Shown: one piece after another, positions 35,406-44,200 of the stretch
Layout of the letters: each line of letters begins with the position of its first letter
Numbering within the stretch: the first letter of the stretch is position 1
From: Endozoicomonas sp965232255
GTDB lineage: Bacteria; Pseudomonadota; Gammaproteobacteria; Pseudomonadales; Endozoicomonadaceae
NCBI GenBank assembly: GCA_965232255.1
Contig: OZ246962.1
Location: 186,001-250,000, forward strand
Reading direction: 5' to 3'
DNA length: 64,000 nt
The notes under the pieces: model-generated
The model's database searches: none
Told to the model about the DNA's origin: nothing
What the model saw: only the letters and a program-made list of their open reading frames with translations
Translations under genes and position numbers: made by a program

Positions 35406-36193
35406 GCAAGTATTTTTTCCAGCTGCTACTACTGCTGCCCATGACTTTCTCGGGGTTTGCGGTCAGCGCTGCCGAATTGAAAGTGGCCGTTGCCGCCAAC
35501 TTCAAACCAACACTGGAGACTCTGGCGAAAACCTTTGAGGAAGAAACCGGACACCGGATAGTTATTTCTTCAGCATCCAGCGGCGTACTTTATAATCAAA
35601 TTCTTTATGGTGCACCCTTTGACGTCTTTTTATCAGCAGACGCCGAACGACCTGAACAGTTGGAAAAACAAGGATTGGCCTTGGCGGACAGCCGCCAGCT
35701 CTACGCTTTAGGTGCCCTGGTCTTGTGGCGTCCAGAACCGGACAAAAACCAGAATAAGGCTCTGACTCTAGACGATCTAATCAACCACAATGGTCGTCTG
35801 GCCATCGCCAATCCGACCACTGCCCCCTACGGCTTGTGCGCGAAACAAGTACTGGACAATCTTGGTTTATGGCAATCTTTCCAACCTCGACTGGTCAAAG
35901 GCGCCAGCATTGCCCAGGCCTGGCAGTTTGTTGCCAGCGGGAATGCCCAGGCAGGATTAGTGGCCAAGGCACAACTGGCAGATCAGTTACACGACAAACA
36001 GCGTGTTTTTCAAATTCCTGCCAACCTGTGCCGACCGATTCGCCAGGAGTTGGTAATATTGAAGCGTACCGAAGAGTCTGTGGTTGCCAGGGAATTCGTT
36101 GAATTTCTGTTATCGCCGACCACTCAGCAGACCATAGAAAAACACGGCTATGTCCAGATAGCGGACGCAGGCCAGAAAAACACCGCACAATAA
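35402..36193 (+). CDS. modA: Periplasmic molybdate-binding protein ModA
   Basis: 263 residues with a signal peptide (1-24, cleavage at VSAA). Mature N-terminus ELKVAVAANFKPTLETLAK and the SSGVLYNQILYGAPFDVFLSA block are those of ModA. It delivers molybdate or tungstate to ModBC. It is coupled to moaE by an overlap (ATGA), so uptake and cofactor synthesis are made from one message, while modB-modC lie 5.6 kb upstream on the other strand. Confidence 0.94.
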   Translation: MSKYFFQLLLLLPMTFSGFAVSAAELKVAVAANFKPTLETLAKTFEEETGHRIVISSASSGVLYNQILYGAPFDVFLSADAERPEQLEKQGLALADSRQLYALGALVLWRPEPDKNQNKALTLDDLINHNGRLAIANPTTAPYGLCAKQVLDNLGLWQSFQPRLVKGASIAQAWQFVASGNAQAGLVAKAQLADQLHDKQRVFQIPANLCRPIRQELVILKRTEESVVAREFVEFLLSPTTQQTIEKHGYVQIADAGQKNTAQ

Positions 36194-36303
36194 TTCTACA
36201 ATTCTACGACGCTAGTAAGTTTTTCTGGTTACTGTTCTGGATTAATCTCCCACTATCGACCCAACAGCATTTGCTGGCACAGGACCAAACAATTGCCAAT
36301 GTC

Positions 36304-36795
36304 TCAGCAAGTCTCCTCATGGAATATTTGCAGGCCCCGGGACAGATAATTTTGCAAGGCATGAGGATGATCCAGTGTACAGGTGTGCACCCAAACCCGT
36401 TTGGCATCCCAGTTCCAGGCCTCGGCAATGGCGGCGCTGAGCAAAGCGCCCCCAAATCCCCTGCCGATAAACGACTCAGCCAAACCAAAGTAGGCGATCT
36501 CTATATCTGCGTCGATTTTTTGCAGCTCAAAGTAGCCAGCCGGACAGCCGTTGCAATAGCCAACCCATAAACGTAGATTGTCGTTTTCTGCGTAGTCGCG
36601 CCACTGTTCATCAGACCAGACCAGTTTGTCAGTCCACTGCCACCGTTGACCGACGTAACTGTAGAGAAAACGGTTGAAGGCAAAGTGCTTTTCCTGACAC
36701 TCATGGATTGCAAAATCTGTGGTGGGAATGGGTTTGTGGATCAGTTGTGTTGGTGAAGTCATTTCCAGAGACCAGGTGGTAACGGCTTCTTTCAT
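36304..36795 (-). CDS. GNAT-family N-acetyltransferase
   Basis: 163 residues from MKEAVTTWSL. The acetyl-CoA-binding A motif is FIGRGFGGALLSAAIAEAW (Q/RxxGxG/A type) preceded by IEIAYFGL. Substrate unknown. Divergent from the thioesterase gene, with a 70-bp shared promoter region. Confidence 0.85.
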   Translation of the reverse strand: MKEAVTTWSLEMTSPTQLIHKPIPTTDFAIHECQEKHFAFNRFLYSYVGQRWQWTDKLVWSDEQWRDYAENDNLRLWVGYCNGCPAGYFELQKIDADIEIAYFGLAESFIGRGFGGALLSAAIAEAWNWDAKRVWVHTCTLDHPHALQNYLSRGLQIFHEETC

Positions 36796-36865
36796 ACTGT
36801 TTTGTTTCCGCGGCAGGCTTGTATTATATGCTCGAAGAATATCACATTTGCTCAAGGAGTACGCC

Positions 36866-37270
36866 ATGGCATTTCGCCTGGAAATGAAGGTACGTGACTA
36901 CGAATGCGACGTGCAGGGAATTGTCAACAACAGCGTCTATAGCAATTACCTGGAACATGCACGCCATGAATTTTTGCATGCCCATAATATCGACTTTGCT
37001 GCCCTGGCGGCCGAGAAAATTAACCTGGTAGTGCTGCGCAGTGAGATCGACTTTAAAGTCGCGCTGGTACCGGGTGACCTGTTTTATGTGGAGGTGGAGC
37101 CGATGCGGTTGTCCCGGTTAAAGTTTGCCTTTAAGCAGCAAATTGTTCGCCAGCGGGATAATAAACTGGCCATTGACGCGCTGGTGACCGGTGTTGCCCT
37201 TGATGCCCACGGCCGCCCTTTTCTGCTGGCGGCCATGGACCGAGTGTTTGCTCCTGCCAACCCGGCCTGA
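36866..37270 (+). CDS. Acyl-CoA thioesterase, hot-dog fold (4HBT/YbgC-FadM-like)
   Basis: 134 residues. The active-site block is VRDYECDVQGIVNNSVYSNYLEHAR: the Asp of the 4HBT motif (D-x-x-G-x-V-x-N) is present. These cytosolic enzymes hydrolyse acyl-CoA thioesters; the chain length cannot be read here. CAAGGAG ribosome site. Confidence 0.88.
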   Translation: MAFRLEMKVRDYECDVQGIVNNSVYSNYLEHARHEFLHAHNIDFAALAAEKINLVVLRSEIDFKVALVPGDLFYVEVEPMRLSRLKFAFKQQIVRQRDNKLAIDALVTGVALDAHGRPFLLAAMDRVFAPANPA

Positions 37271-37274
37271 ATAC

Positions 37275-38333
37275 TTAAATCACTCCAAAGCGAAATACCG
37301 TCTGCTCGTGGTAGCGCTCACCAGGGTTAAGGCGAGCTGAGGGAAAGTCTGGCTGATTGGGAGAGTCCGGGAAATGCTGGGTCTCCAGGCAGAAGCCAGC
37401 GCGCATGCCGTACACTGCGCCGCCTCGGGCCACCTCACCGGTCAGATAGTTGCCGGTGTAGAACTGTACGCCCGGCTGGGTGGAAAATACCTCCAGAGTT
37501 CGGCCGCTCTCGCGCTCTTCTATCCGCGCCACTGGCTTGAGTGGGTTTTCATGATCCCGTTCGGTCCAGACAACCCAATTGTGGTCATAGCCTCGTGCCT
37601 GTTGCAGCTGTACATCGTCCTGGTCAATGTCGCGTCCGATAGGCTTCATGGTGGTAAAGTCCATCGGAGTATTGCTTACCGAAGCGATTTCGCCGAGAGG
37701 AATGGCGGTTGCATCTGTGGGAGTGAAGCGGGAACAGTGCAGTTGCAACTGATGGCCAAGACAGTCGGCACTGCCATTGAGATTGAAGTAGGTGTGGTTG
37801 GTCAGGTTGACGACAGTTGGCGCATCAGTGACGGCCTGGTAGTCAATGCACAGTTCGTTCTGGTTGTTCAGGGTATACGTAACTTGCACATTGAGTGTGC
37901 CGGGATAGCCCTCCTCGCCCGCTTGCGAATCATAATAAAGTACCAGCGTCGCCAGGTTATCCTGAGTACGATGCTCTGGGTGCCATATTCGACGATCAAA
38001 ACCGGCCTGCCCACCATGGAGATGATTCGGACCATTGTTGCAAGCCAGTTGATAGCGCTCACCATCAAGCTGAAACTCGCCCTTTGCAATGCGGTTGGCA
38101 AAACGACCAACGATAGCACCCAAATAGGCTCCGCAGCGCTCGTAATCGGTGACCGTGTCACAACCGAGGGTAACTTCACCGATATTGCCCATCTGGTCTG
38201 GAACGCGAATACTTTGGATAATGCCGCCGAGGGTCAGAATGGTGACTTCCATACCGTTTTGATTGCACAGCCGGAAGGCTTCCACAGTTTCACCGGAGCG
38301 GGTCGCTCCGAACACTTCCTGAAAAATTTGCAT
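37275..38333 (-). CDS. galM: Aldose 1-epimerase (mutarotase)
   Basis: 352 residues from the ATG at 38333. It interconverts alpha and beta anomers of hexoses. Catalytic His in NLTNHTYFNLNG and the catalytic Glu in GFCLETQHFPDSPNQPDFPS are visible, as is the NGPNHLHGG block. An upstream in-frame start would add 29 unlikely residues. No other galactose gene is near. Confidence 0.93.
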   Translation of the reverse strand: MQIFQEVFGATRSGETVEAFRLCNQNGMEVTILTLGGIIQSIRVPDQMGNIGEVTLGCDTVTDYERCGAYLGAIVGRFANRIAKGEFQLDGERYQLACNNGPNHLHGGQAGFDRRIWHPEHRTQDNLATLVLYYDSQAGEEGYPGTLNVQVTYTLNNQNELCIDYQAVTDAPTVVNLTNHTYFNLNGSADCLGHQLQLHCSRFTPTDATAIPLGEIASVSNTPMDFTTMKPIGRDIDQDDVQLQQARGYDHNWVVWTERDHENPLKPVARIEERESGRTLEVFSTQPGVQFYTGNYLTGEVARGGAVYGMRAGFCLETQHFPDSPNQPDFPSARLNPGERYHEQTVFRFGVI

Positions 38334-38543
38334 GATTACGCCATTATTGAGAAGGCAAGAGCCCCGGCCTAGGTGTCCGGCACGGAAAAAAAGTGGAGTA
38401 TGTCCGTCGTTGGCAGGCATTTTGTGCCGCCAATAACATTATTTAGAACTGGTGTATCAATTCTCTCCTGGCCGATGACAGTAGTCTTTCATGGTGTATT
38501 TGGCAACCATCACGCCTGAGAGGGGTCGTTAGTATTTTTGTCG

Positions 38544-38572
38544 TTGCATCGTGGCTCATTGTGCTCTATAAA
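38544..38572 (+). promoter_or_regulatory. Sigma-70 promoter of the tmRNA gene
   Basis: TTGCAT (38544-38549) and TATAAA (38567-38572) are spaced by 17 bp, with the RNA 5' end 12 bases downstream, the expected geometry for a strong constitutive promoter. Confidence 0.75.
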
Positions 38573-38583
38573 TGACAGAACTT

Positions 38584-38967
38584 GGGGGCGATTCGGATTC
38601 GACGACGGTATTGAACCCTTAGGTGCATGCCGAGAATGTAGTGATTCTCGTTAATCAAAACACTACAAACCATTAGTTGCCAATGATAGCAGCTACGGAG
38701 AAGAAGCACTCGTTGCTTAGTCGCACTTAAAACTGCGACGCTCCCAGTCTAGCCGGTTCGTCTACTGACTGGCGTTCAGACTGTCATCGTAAGTGGACTC
38801 GCCACGTTCAGCAGGTCCCTGACTGACGGGTTAAAACTTGTGGGAATCGCGCCTTGAAACCCCGACCACTGGGTCGTCTTGGCGTTAAATTTAAATGTGG
38901 ATCTAAGCATGTAGAGCCGAAGGCTGAGAGCTGGCGGACGCGGGTTCAAATCCCGCCGCCTCCACCA
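38584..38967 (+). ncRNA. ssrA: Transfer-messenger RNA (tmRNA)
   Basis: 384 nt. The 5' GGGGGCGATTCGGATTCGACG and the 3' GGGTTCAAATCCCGCC...CCA form the tRNA-like domain; the acceptor stem pairs GGGGGCG with CGCCTCC. The tag frame (38679-38720) encodes ANDSSYGEEALVA, then a TAG stop. tmRNA with SmpB rescues stalled ribosomes and marks the products for proteolysis. CCA is encoded. Confidence 0.97.
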
Positions 38968-38974
38968 CATATAG

Positions 38975-39006
38975 ACCTCGTAGATTGCTGATCTACGAGG
39001 TTTTTT
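38975..39006 (+). terminator. Terminator after tmRNA
   Basis: ACCTCGTAGAT and ATCTACGAGGT pair around a 5-nt loop, followed by TTTTT; it lies 8 bp after the encoded CCA. Confidence 0.93.
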
Positions 39007-39184
39007 GTGCCTGCGGATTGGGTTATTTATATCGCGTACTGGCCACAGTACATTGATAGCCTCTTGTCAGTCGGAAGCCTGGGAAAATCTGCCGAACGTT
39101 CCGGCTCCCGACCAAAGTGCATAATCTGTTCCAACTCTCAAATAGACCAGAACTGACGTACTTATTCAGCGTTGTACTAATAAA

Positions 39185-40579
39185 TCACTGACGAATCAAA
39201 CTCAGCAGTTCGGCTGTCTTATCTTCCATCAGCGCTACATCTCCACGACTCTCCACATTCAACCGTATCATCGGTTCAGTATTGGAAAGTCGGAGATTAA
39301 ATCGCCACTGCCCCATATCCAGAGAGATACCATCAGTGTGATCCACAGATACCGCATCCTGTTGATAGATTGTCAGAACCCGGTCGATGGATGCCTGTGG
39401 GTCATCCAGTGTACTGTTAATCTCGCCCGAAGAAGGGAACAGGGCAATGCGCTGTGCAACCAATTCAGAAAGCGTCCTGCTCTTGTGGGACATCAACTCT
39501 GCCACTAATAGCCAGGAGATCATCCCGGAGTCGCAATAGGAAAAATCGCGAAAATAGTGGTGGGCACTCATCTCGCCGCCATAAACAGCATCTTCTTCAC
39601 GCATCCGCTCTTTGATGAAAGCGTGGCCGGTTTTACACAACACTGGCACACCGCCAGCGGCAGACACCTGATCGATGGTATTCCAGGTTAAGCGCGGATC
39701 GTGAATAATTTTCGCACCGGGATAATGTGCCAGAAATGCTTCGCCCAGCAAGCCGACGATATAATACCCTTCGATAAACTGGCCTTTTTCATCAAACAAA
39801 AAGCAGCGATCAAAATCACCATCCCAGGCAATGCCCATATCGGCCTTATGCTCCAATACCGCATCCACCGTCGCTTGCCGACAGTCGTGTAGTAACGGAT
39901 TGGGAATGCCGTGGGGAAAGTTGCCATCAGGCTCGTGGTGAATCTTGACGAACTCCACCGGCACATCCATAGCTTTAAAGCGCGCTTCAATAGTGTCAAT
40001 CACATGCCCGGCCGCACCATTACCTGCGTTGACCAGCAGCTTCATGGGCCTTAGCGCCTTTGGCTTGATGTAGCCAAGGATATGATCCACATAGGTGTCC
40101 AGGTTGCCGATCTTGCGGTACGAACCAAAACGAATATCCGGCGAGCCCATTCGTTCAGGCTCAACAAACACCTCTTCGGCCAGGCGCTGAATTTCCCGCA
40201 GGCCAGTACTGTCTGAAATCGGTTTACTCTGCTCCCGAACCAGCTTCATGCCATTGTAATCTTTTGGATTGTGGCTGGCCGTTACCATGATGCCACCGTC
40301 AGCCTGCAGGTGAGAGGTAGCAAAATAAACTTCCTCCGTGCCACACAGGCCGATATCAATCACCTCTACCCCCCCGGCGCGTAGCCCGTCGCTCAGAGCA
40401 GTTTTCAGCACAGGTGTAGAGAGGCGGATATCGCCGCCAACCACCACGGTTTTAGGCTTTGTTTTTGCGTCGAGGAATTCTGCCGTTGCCCGACCGATTC
40501 GCCAGGCAATATCTTCATTCAACTCTTCAGGCATACGGCCACGAATATCGTAGGCCTTAAAGCAAGGAAGCGTGGACAT
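39185..40579 (-). CDS. manB: Phosphomannomutase (AlgC/ManB type)
   Basis: 464 residues of the alpha-D-phosphohexomutase family, E. coli CpsG/ManB-like. It converts mannose 6-phosphate to mannose 1-phosphate for GDP-mannose and surface polysaccharides. CFKAYDIRG opens the protein, the phosphoserine is in MVTASHNPKDYNG, the metal loop is DGDFDRCFLFDE and the sugar loop GGEMSAHHYFRDF. Start MSTLPCFKAYD; another ATG ten codons upstream is less likely. Some relatives also act on glucose phosphates. Confidence 0.92.
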   Translation of the reverse strand: MSTLPCFKAYDIRGRMPEELNEDIAWRIGRATAEFLDAKTKPKTVVVGGDIRLSTPVLKTALSDGLRAGGVEVIDIGLCGTEEVYFATSHLQADGGIMVTASHNPKDYNGMKLVREQSKPISDSTGLREIQRLAEEVFVEPERMGSPDIRFGSYRKIGNLDTYVDHILGYIKPKALRPMKLLVNAGNGAAGHVIDTIEARFKAMDVPVEFVKIHHEPDGNFPHGIPNPLLHDCRQATVDAVLEHKADMGIAWDGDFDRCFLFDEKGQFIEGYYIVGLLGEAFLAHYPGAKIIHDPRLTWNTIDQVSAAGGVPVLCKTGHAFIKERMREEDAVYGGEMSAHHYFRDFSYCDSGMISWLLVAELMSHKSRTLSELVAQRIALFPSSGEINSTLDDPQASIDRVLTIYQQDAVSVDHTDGISLDMGQWRFNLRLSNTEPMIRLNVESRGDVALMEDKTAELLSLIRQ

Positions 40580-41505
40580 TAATTGGAACCTTAAAATGGG
40601 AGGTATCATTTCACTTTATGAATAAAAATGGTAGTACTTAATGCTGGCTGTTTTGTATTTATTGGGCAGCAAAATTGTATGCGCGGGCAGTACACTATTC
40701 CGAAATGGGCGCTAACAGATGAGGTGCACCCTGTGTGCTGCTGTCGCCTGTCCGGTAACTTGCCGGTGTAAGGATCGTTGGATTACGTTGGGTCTTCCCT
40801 ATGTCTGCATCCCCTCCCCAAGTAATGCTCGTCCATGCAACCCACGCTCTTTCCGTGTCAGCAGTTAACCTTCTGATATTGGCAGGTATCCGCGCCTGTC
40901 TCACGCAAAAGTGTACATGGCCTTCTCAATTCACTCTGCTTTTTACCCCGCTTTCATCGGACAGGATTTCAAGATAGCTTTAAGATATGAATGCCAATTC
41001 AAAAAATTTTAACACAATAAAAAAAGCATAAACCTATAGAAATAGCTGAACATTTCTGCGCTCAAAAATTGTCGTTCAATTTTTCAACTGTTGTTTTTTC
41101 TGCCAAGCTACAATCCCTGAGAATAGGATTTTTCAAAAAAACACAGTAATTTTTTCCTGATTATTGAATCAAATATATACACCCTCTATATGTGCCAACC
41201 AGAAATATTGTTTTTTATCTAACCAGATGGTCGGTAATTTTACTAACTTGTAATTCCACCATGAATAAATGACAGTTACTGCAAGTTGCGATTATGCCAA
41301 CCGAAATAATGCTGATTCTTTGTACGTATAGCCTTATTGATAAGGAGGGCTATTCTCGCGTTTAAAATATTCAAAAGTACTTTCCATCTTTCTATCTATC
41401 AAAAAACACCCAGATATTTTCTAGTCAATCAGATGGCCATTTATTGCGCTGTCAGATTGAGCAATCAACAGTAAGTAATCAACAATCCCCTAGGGGTATT
41501 TTTGT
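40580..41505. other. 926-bp intergenic region upstream of urease
   Basis: Two parts. 40690-40930 is GC-richer, with an open minus-strand frame (reading WVAWTSITWGGDADIGKTQR) that resembles nothing I know; it may be debris of a mobile element. 40950-41500 is strongly AT-rich with poly-A/T tracts, typical of foreign or H-NS-type silenced DNA, and leads into ureA. No sure promoter was identified. Confidence 0.4.
41487..41496. promoter_or_regulatory. CCCCTAGGGG palindrome over the ureA ribosome site
   Basis: A perfect 10-bp palindrome ends 9 bases before the ureA ATG, so the AGGGG half is also the only purine-rich ribosome site. It could be an operator or a small hairpin limiting access to the site. 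Either role is inference. Confidence 0.35.
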
Positions 41506-41808
41506 ATGCATTTAACACAAAGAGAAGCTGAAAAGCTGCAAATTCTGTCAATGGCGATAATTGCTAATCAACGCAAGGCCAAAGGATTAAAACTGAACCA
41601 CCCAGAAGCCATAGCCGTTATTTGCGGTGAAATTCTGGAGTGTGCAAGAGCCGGACAAACCGTCGAGAAAACCATGGTTGCGGGCGGAAAAGTATTAACT
41701 GCTGATGACGTTATGGATGGTGTTATAGACCTGCTTCCTATGGTTCAGATAGAAGCTGTATTCACTGACGGTAGTCGTTTGGTCACCATTCATAACCCAA
41801 TTAAATAG
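41506..41808 (+). CDS. ureA: Urease gamma subunit
   Basis: 100 residues. Starts MHLTQREAEKLQI and has the KGLKLNHPEAIAVI and VTIHNPI blocks. Small structural subunit of the cytosolic (UreABC)3 enzyme that hydrolyses urea to ammonia and carbamate. First gene of a seven-gene rightward series; the following genes are tightly packed except for a 240-bp gap before ureE. Confidence 0.97.
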   Translation: MHLTQREAEKLQILSMAIIANQRKAKGLKLNHPEAIAVICGEILECARAGQTVEKTMVAGGKVLTADDVMDGVIDLLPMVQIEAVFTDGSRLVTIHNPIK

Positions 41809-41815
41809 GTGCATT

Positions 41816-42229
41816 ATGATTTACAAAGGCCAGAAAGTACCCGTTGGCGGTTACATTATTAGTGATGGGGACCTTGAATATAATAAGGGTGGTGCAGAAA
41901 TTACGATCAAAGTTCGTAATACCGGCGACCGTCCAATTCAGATTGGCTCACACTTTCACTTCTTTGAAATAAATCAATCCATGGAGTTTGATCGTGAATC
42001 AGCTTTTGGTTGTCGTTTAAATATTCCGGCAACTACTGCGATACGTTTCGAGGCCGGGGATGAAAAAGAAGTTACCTTGACACCTTATCGTGGCAAGCAA
42101 CGAGTTATTGGCTTTAACGATCTGGTTGATGGCTGGACCGGTGGTGAACCCTATCACTCATATCGACCAAATCTGACGCTCGCTCTTAATCGCGCCGCCG
42201 AACTCGGGTTCTGCTCAAAGAAATTGTAA
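41816..42229 (+). CDS. ureB: Urease beta subunit
   Basis: 137 residues, longer than the 101-106 of Klebsiella UreB because of a C-terminal extension. Core: IQIGSHFHFFEIN and RLNIPATTAIRFEAGDEKEVTLT. Separate gamma and beta genes mean the non-fused, non-Helicobacter arrangement. 7 bp after ureA. Confidence 0.97.
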   Translation: MIYKGQKVPVGGYIISDGDLEYNKGGAEITIKVRNTGDRPIQIGSHFHFFEINQSMEFDRESAFGCRLNIPATTAIRFEAGDEKEVTLTPYRGKQRVIGFNDLVDGWTGGEPYHSYRPNLTLALNRAAELGFCSKKL

Positions 42230-42241
42230 CAGGATACGGCA

Positions 42242-43960
42242 ATGCCAAAGATAACTCGTAAACAAAATGCTACGCTATTCGGCCCAACTACTGGTGATAA
42301 AATTCGCCTTGGTGACACAGATCTAATCATCGAAATTGAAGAAGATCTTCGCACTTATGGTGAAGAGGTCATGTACGGCGGTGGTAAAACACTGCGTGAT
42401 GGCATGGGCTTTGATCCGGAGCTGACCAATGAAAATGGTGCGCCCGACTTGCTCATCACCAACGTTACCATTCTCGATGGTGTTCTGGGTGTGGTAAAAG
42501 CCGATTTAGGCATAAAAGACGGCCTGATCTGTGGTATCGGTAAAGCCGGTAATCCATCGATTATGGACAACGTTACCCCAGGTCTGGCCGTGGGTCCGGG
42601 TACTGAGGCCATTTCTGGTGAACATCTGATCGTTACCGCAGGTGGTATTGATGCTCACGTGCACATGGTCTCACCACAACAGGCTGAACACGCACTGAAC
42701 AATGGTATTACCACCTTGTTTGGCGGTGGGGTTGGTCCTACTGACGGTACTAATGGGACAACCATTACTCCTGGGCCGTGGAATATTGAAATGATGCTCA
42801 GCGCCTTTGACGACTGGCCTGTTAATGCTGGCGTACTCGGCAAAGGTAACTGTTCCTCTCTTGGGCCATTGCTTGAGCAGGTAGCTGCCGGTGCCGCCGG
42901 TTTGAAAATTCACGAAGACTGGGGTGCAACAGCCAGCGTTATTCGCCACTCCCTCACTGTTGCCGATGAGTATGATGTGCAAGTGTGTATTCACACAGAC
43001 ACCCTGAATGAAGGTGGCTATGTGGAAAACACCATTGCCGCTTTTGACGGCAGAACCATTCATACCTACCACACGGAAGGCGCCGGCGGTGGCCATGCTC
43101 CGGATATAATCCGTGTTGCTGGCGTTGCCAGTGTATTGCCCAGCTCCACTAACCCAACCATTCCATACGGCATCAATACCCAAGCCGAGCTTTTTGATAT
43201 GACCATGATTTGTCATAACTTAAGCCCGAAGGTGCCTACCGACGTTGCCTTTGCTGAAAGCCGTATACGTCCGGAAACCATTGCCGCTGAAAACGTACTG
43301 CACGACATTGGTGCTATTTCCATCATGTCCAGTGACTCACAGGCTATGGGCCGAGTTGGCGAGACGTGGCTGCGTACAATACAAGCAGCTGACAATATGA
43401 AAAAGGCACGCGGCAAATTACCGGAAGACAGCGATGACAATGATAACTTCCGCGTGCTCCGCTACGTCTCCAAGATAACCATCAATCCAGCCATTGCCCA
43501 GGGTATCAGCCATGTGGTCGGCTCTATTGAAGTAGGTAAGCTGGCAGACCTGGTGTTGTGGGAACCTGGCTTCTTCGCGGCCAAGCCCAAGATGATCATC
43601 AAAGGCGGGTTTATTAACTGGTCGAAGATGGGTGATCCCAATGCGTCGTTACCGACTCCAGAGCCGGTAACGTATCGGCCAATGTTTGGCGCTATGGCTG
43701 GAGCCAAACATAAAACCCGCATCACTTTCACCTCCAAATTGGCCCTGGAGCACAACATTGTTGAGCGCTATGGCTTGAAATCACGAGTGGAACCGGTCAC
43801 CAATACACGGACATTGTCTAAAGCGGACATGATCAGAAACAGCGCGCTGCCGGATATTGAAGTTAATTCCGAAACCTTCGCGGTTAAAGTAAACGGTGTG
43901 CATGCAACGGTTGAACCAGCACATACTCTTTCTTTGAATCAGCTGTATTTCTTCAGCTGA
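42242..43960 (+). CDS. ureC: Urease alpha (catalytic) subunit
   Basis: 572 residues (Klebsiella 567). All nickel-site residues are in place: His139 and His141 (GGIDAHVHMVSP), carbamylated Lys222 (GLKIHEDWG), His251, His277 and Asp365 (SSDSQAMGRVGE). The flap is MTMICHNLSPKVP: Cys324 and the catalytic His325 are kept, but the next residue is Asn326 where Klebsiella has His. This flap type is one I associate with Yersinia/Brucella-ure2-like clusters from memory. No signal peptide; cytosolic. Confidence 0.98.
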   Translation: MPKITRKQNATLFGPTTGDKIRLGDTDLIIEIEEDLRTYGEEVMYGGGKTLRDGMGFDPELTNENGAPDLLITNVTILDGVLGVVKADLGIKDGLICGIGKAGNPSIMDNVTPGLAVGPGTEAISGEHLIVTAGGIDAHVHMVSPQQAEHALNNGITTLFGGGVGPTDGTNGTTITPGPWNIEMMLSAFDDWPVNAGVLGKGNCSSLGPLLEQVAAGAAGLKIHEDWGATASVIRHSLTVADEYDVQVCIHTDTLNEGGYVENTIAAFDGRTIHTYHTEGAGGGHAPDIIRVAGVASVLPSSTNPTIPYGINTQAELFDMTMICHNLSPKVPTDVAFAESRIRPETIAAENVLHDIGAISIMSSDSQAMGRVGETWLRTIQAADNMKKARGKLPEDSDDNDNFRVLRYVSKITINPAIAQGISHVVGSIEVGKLADLVLWEPGFFAAKPKMIIKGGFINWSKMGDPNASLPTPEPVTYRPMFGAMAGAKHKTRITFTSKLALEHNIVERYGLKSRVEPVTNTRTLSKADMIRNSALPDIEVNSETFAVKVNGVHATVEPAHTLSLNQLYFFS

Positions 43961-44029
43961 TAATCAGAAAGTTATCAGCATAATGATTATGTGCTGAGTT
44001 TGCTATCGGTTATACCGTCACCAGCCAAT

Positions 44030-44074
44030 ATGTCGGAAAAGAGAGCAATAGTAAAAACAGCTCTTTTCCGACAT
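44030..44074. terminator. 14-bp perfect hairpin between ureC and ureE
   Basis: ATGTCGGAAAAGAG pairs perfectly with CTCTTTTCCGACAT around a 17-nt loop. No T-run follows, so it may be an RNA-stability element or a partial terminator separating structural (ureABC) from accessory (ureEFGD) expression. A second near-palindrome (TCAGCATAAT / ATTATGTGCTGA) lies at 43975-43997. Confidence 0.5.
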
Positions 44075-44200
44075 TGACGCTGTTGGTTATCGCGGTGGTT
44101 TACTTGAATGATATTAATTTTTAATCGAGCTATTTTTCGTTATTGTCGGTTAAAAGTGAATGCTGTTTTTGGTTAAACCCAATGTCGCAGGAGAGGTATT

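Noticed and set aside
37374..38372. 332-codon plus-strand open frame
   Set aside because: Antisense to galM, no recognisable domain.
40695..40904. 69-codon minus-strand frame
   Set aside because: Looks protein-like in places but no family, no ribosome site; reported only as unknown sequence.
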